From an uncultured Verrucomicrobiae bacterium (GTDB lineage: Bacteria > Verrucomicrobiota > Verrucomicrobiia > Limisphaerales > UBA1100): 64,000 nucleotides of DNA. A program made the position numbers and the translations under genes. This document shows positions 61,541 to 64,000 of this stretch, piece by piece (positions within the stretch are counted from its first letter, which is position 1; each line of letters opens with the position of its first letter). Below the pieces are notes generated by a model. The model saw only the letters and a list, made by a program, of their open reading frames with translations. It did no database searches and was not told the origin of the DNA. Where the stretch lies: assembly GCA_937775205.1 (NCBI GenBank), contig CALKBX010000009.1, forward strand, positions 62,001-126,000. The letters are read 5' to 3'.

Positions 61541-62673
61541 CCGGCGAGTGTGTTCAGGTAATCCCGCGCCCATCCCACCGTGGCCCACGCGGCGGCAAGG
61601 GCGAGTACGATGGCGGCGGCAAAAATAATCAGCAGCTCCGCCGCCTGTAAGGCGAACTGCGTGCCGCGGCTGCAACCGAGCAGAAAGAGCGTCTCCATTT
61701 CCCGCGCGCGGAGCCGGCGCGACAGAGCGACAATCAGCGCCAGCAACAAACCGGTGGCGCTCGCCACCAAAGCATAATTCGCGTCGAGAAATTGCCGTAC
61801 CCGCATCACCATCCCCATCATTTCAGCCACCACCACCGGCGGCTTGAGTGCCTGCAGTTGGCCGCTATTTTGATAACGGCTCATCACCATCGCCGATTCC
61901 TTGGCGTCGGTAGGTTCCACGAGGATTGCCGTGAGCGGCAGCGCGGTGGTGTCGCCGTGGAAATGAAACGTGCCCATATTTTCTCGGCGTGATTTCCAAA
62001 TGCGTTTTCACCAGCTTCGCGCTGGGCGCGTGTGGTGTTCCCGTTCGTCATGGCCGTGGCCGTGGCCGGCGATGATCCACGCGGTTTTCACATCTACAAA
62101 CACGCCTTCGTCATCCGCCGTGCCGGTGGCCGCCAGCACGCCGGTCACGTTGAGTTGCAGCGGATAATCGCCCGCGAGGTCAAAAAGATTTTTGCGGTCG
62201 GTTTTCAACTTGTCGCCCGGGCTGAGATTCAACTTACGCGCAGCATTCGCGCCCAGCACGCAATCGCCCAAGAGCGCCATCGATTCGCCGCGCGCCATTT
62301 GCAGTTCTCGAAATTCAAAATAATCCAGCGACGTTCCCACCACCGGCTGCCCGCCCGCGGTGAACTGCACGTGCAGCGGAATCACGCGCCCGTGCCCCGC
62401 TTCGCGCAGCGCGGTGAATTCGCCGTGCGCCACAGTGCCCTCGCTGCGCGCGCGGAAGTACAGCCCGTGCAGCACGAGATCAAACCGGCTGCCGCGCGCG
62501 CCCACGATCATCGGGGTGGTTGCCGCGCGGGCGCCCAGTGCTTTGTCGAATGCGTTCGCCGCCCAGTGCGCCGCCAGCGGGAGGTACAGCGACAGGGCAA
62601 CGCCGGCCACCATCACGCTTGCGGCCACGCGCCGCCGCCGCAAATACAGCCAAGCGAGCCAGAGGCTATTCAT
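61537..62673 (-). CDS. FtsX/MacB-type ABC permease (frameshifted)
   Basis: The ATG at 62673 opens [20 protein letters not shown] with one helix, followed by a large extracytoplasmic domain (LVLHGLYFRARSEGTVAHGE; ELQMARGESMALLGDCVLGA) and three C-terminal helices (LLLALIVALSRRLRARE; METLFLLGCSRGTQFALQAA), the MacB/LolC layout. Around 62040-62075 it carries a His-rich stretch, AGHGHGHDEREHH. Frame breaks lie near 62030 and 61980. It overlaps both neighbours and is the membrane part of the ABC system. Confidence 0.8.
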
Positions 62674-63344
62674 GTGTGGCCTTCGGTTTGTGATATTTTG
62701 TGAAATCAATCACGCGGTCGAAGCGGTCCAGCAGCGCGTGGTCGTGTGTTACCATCACCAGCGTGGCTTCGGCGCTTTCGGCTTGTTGGAAAAGTTGGTC
62801 GAGAATGCGGGTCTTGTTTTTGGGATCGAGATTGCCGGTGGGTTCATCGGCCAGCAACAGTTCGGGGCGCGGCAATAGCGCGCGGCAAATGGCGACGCGC
62901 TGTTGTTCGCCCTGTGAAAGTTCGTCCACGGGGGAATCCAGTTTGTCCGCGAGGTCAAGCCACGCTCGCCTGTTGTTTCACCTGCGACTCGATGGAATCG
63001 TAAACCGGCAGCGCCTCGTTGAGGCGATAGGGTAGCAAAATATTTTCGCGCACGTCGAGGTGCTCCACCAAGCGAAAATCTTGAAATACAAAGCCAATGT
63101 GCCGAATGCGAAACGCGCGCCGGCCGGCATCGGCCAGTTCGTTCACCGGCACTTCGCCCACGGTCACCGTGCCGGATTGCGGCGTGACAATGCCCGCGAG
63201 CAGCCGCAGTAGCGTGGTTTTGCCTGAGCCACTCGGCCCCACAAAGGCCACGCGCGCGCCGGCCTCGATTTGCAAATCGGGAATGCACAACCGGAAGCGC
63301 CCCGGCCCGTATTCGAATTCGAGATTATTGATCGCAACGCGCAT
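62666..63344 (-). CDS. LolD/MacB-type ABC ATPase (one frameshift)
   Basis: The protein opens [20 protein letters not shown], has Walker [19 protein letters not shown] and the Q-loop [19 protein letters not shown], and shifts frame near 62970. It continues [20 protein letters not shown] with the ABC signature, Walker [16 protein letters not shown] and the switch VMVTHDHAL. About 226 residues, the size of LolD. It drives the FtsX-type permease, whose gene starts 8 bases before its stop. Confidence 0.88.
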
Positions 63345-63350
63345 AATGCA

Positions 63351-63994
63351 TCATTGATCCTCGAACTGCCGCACGACGGTTTCGAAGCGCACGCGTTTTT
63401 CGTCCGGTCACCTCAAACGCCACAATCCGCCCGCGGTCTTCCGGCGTGGTGCTGAGGTGGATGCGCGCGGTGTATTCATTCTCGCGCGTGTGAATGTGCC
63501 CCCAATGCTCCACGGTGCCCATGACGCGCCACGTGCAATCCACCGGCAGGCGTGCTCCCGGCCCGGGCGCGGCCATTTCGATGTGGGTGATGCGCACGCG
63601 TTTCACGTGCGCCACGGCGCCGCCTTGTTCCTGCATGCGCAGGCCGGATTGGATTTTCAAAAACAATTCCTCCAAAAGGTCGCCCGTCACGCTGTGGGCC
63701 AGCGCGTCGTACACGTCGCTCTTGTCTCGATAATCATAAGCGCGGTAAATATTTTGCAGCAACGTCGCGGCGTGCGTGGTCACGGCTTCTGGCGTTTGGG
63801 GGGTGGACGGCGGCGGGCGTATGCCAAAAACAACATTCCGGCCAACACGCACGCGCCGCCGGCAATCGTGCTGCCGATGCGGCGCATCGGATGGTTTCGC
63901 GAATAGCCCCGCGTACAGTGCGAGCGCGAGCAAGCGGGGCGGCGATTAAGAAGCGCATAGATTTTTCTGAGATGGATTTTTCGGGAGCGGTCAC
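63351..63994 (-). CDS. Unknown protein upstream of the ABC operon (frameshifted)
   Basis: A protein of about 200 residues can be followed through several frames. A possible start is GTG at 63994 or ATG at 63958. A hydrophobic segment in another frame reads IGSTIAGGACVLAGMLFLAY. The clear body is LLQNIYRAYDYRDKSDVYDA, VTGDLLEELFLKIQSGLRMQ, VDCTWRVMGTVEHWGHIHTR. The end in yet another frame is EKRVRFETVVRQFEDQ with stop at 63351, 7 bases before the ATPase start. I do not recognise the family; operon position suggests an accessory protein of the ABC system. The true start may lie beyond the window. Confidence 0.5.
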
Positions 63995-64000
63995 GAGTGT

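Overview
This 64 kb window looks like a chromosomal segment of a GC-rich bacterium of the PVC group, most likely Verrucomicrobiota. The lineage is inferred from family resemblance (an IPT/TIG-type surface protein family, a leucine-rich-repeat lipoprotein remnant, a GbsR-type regulator next to glycan genes), not from a marker gene. There is no rRNA, CRISPR array, transposase or phage gene.

Layout. (1) 1-6.6 kb, mostly minus strand: a partial YiiX-like lipoprotein, comM, an hflK-hflC pair with a 30-residue membrane ORF after hflC, and an outer-membrane barrel with an HExxH motif. hflKC lies between two imperfect copies of the same junction (tail of the barrel gene plus head of comM), so this locus was rearranged. 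(2) 6.6-9.2 kb: macrodomain and GIY-YIG-like genes, a candidate structured RNA, tRNA-Ser(GGA), a zinc-ribbon/FxLYD membrane protein and tRNA-Ala(CGC). (3) 9.2-11.9 kb, minus: an STT3/PglB-type oligosaccharyltransferase with all hallmark motifs but split by frameshifts. (4) 12.2-55.5 kb, plus: about 40 glycan genes in one direction with overlapping or near-touching ends, headed by a specialised NusG and a GbsR/MarR-type regulator with a palindrome upstream. (5) 55.5-60.4 kb, minus: a DegT aminotransferase and a large secreted IPT/TIG-like protein rich in N-X-S/T sequons. (6) 60.6-64 kb, minus: an ABC system joining a LolD-type ATPase, a FtsX-type permease and a ZnuA-like zinc-binding protein.

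How the genes fit together. WbpP, Ugd, WbpA, PseB, a UXS-like SDR, PglF/WbpM and DegT make activated sugars (GalNAc, GlcA, GlcNAcA and 4-keto or 4-amino 6-deoxy sugars). Two NeuB-like and two NeuA-like genes point to nonulosonic acids. A WecA-like enzyme would start the chain on undecaprenyl phosphate, many glycosyltransferases and methyltransferases build it, a PglK-like ABC protein would flip it, and STT3 would move it to asparagine of exported proteins. The sequon-rich protein beside the cluster is the obvious candidate acceptor. Two tandem kinase-like/methyltransferase fusions just before the flippase are the least familiar part.

Quality note. Many intact-looking proteins are broken by frame changes in 9.2-14.7 kb and 42.9-64 kb, but only one is seen in 15.8-42.9 kb. 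I read most of them as indel errors and annotate each gene across its full span.
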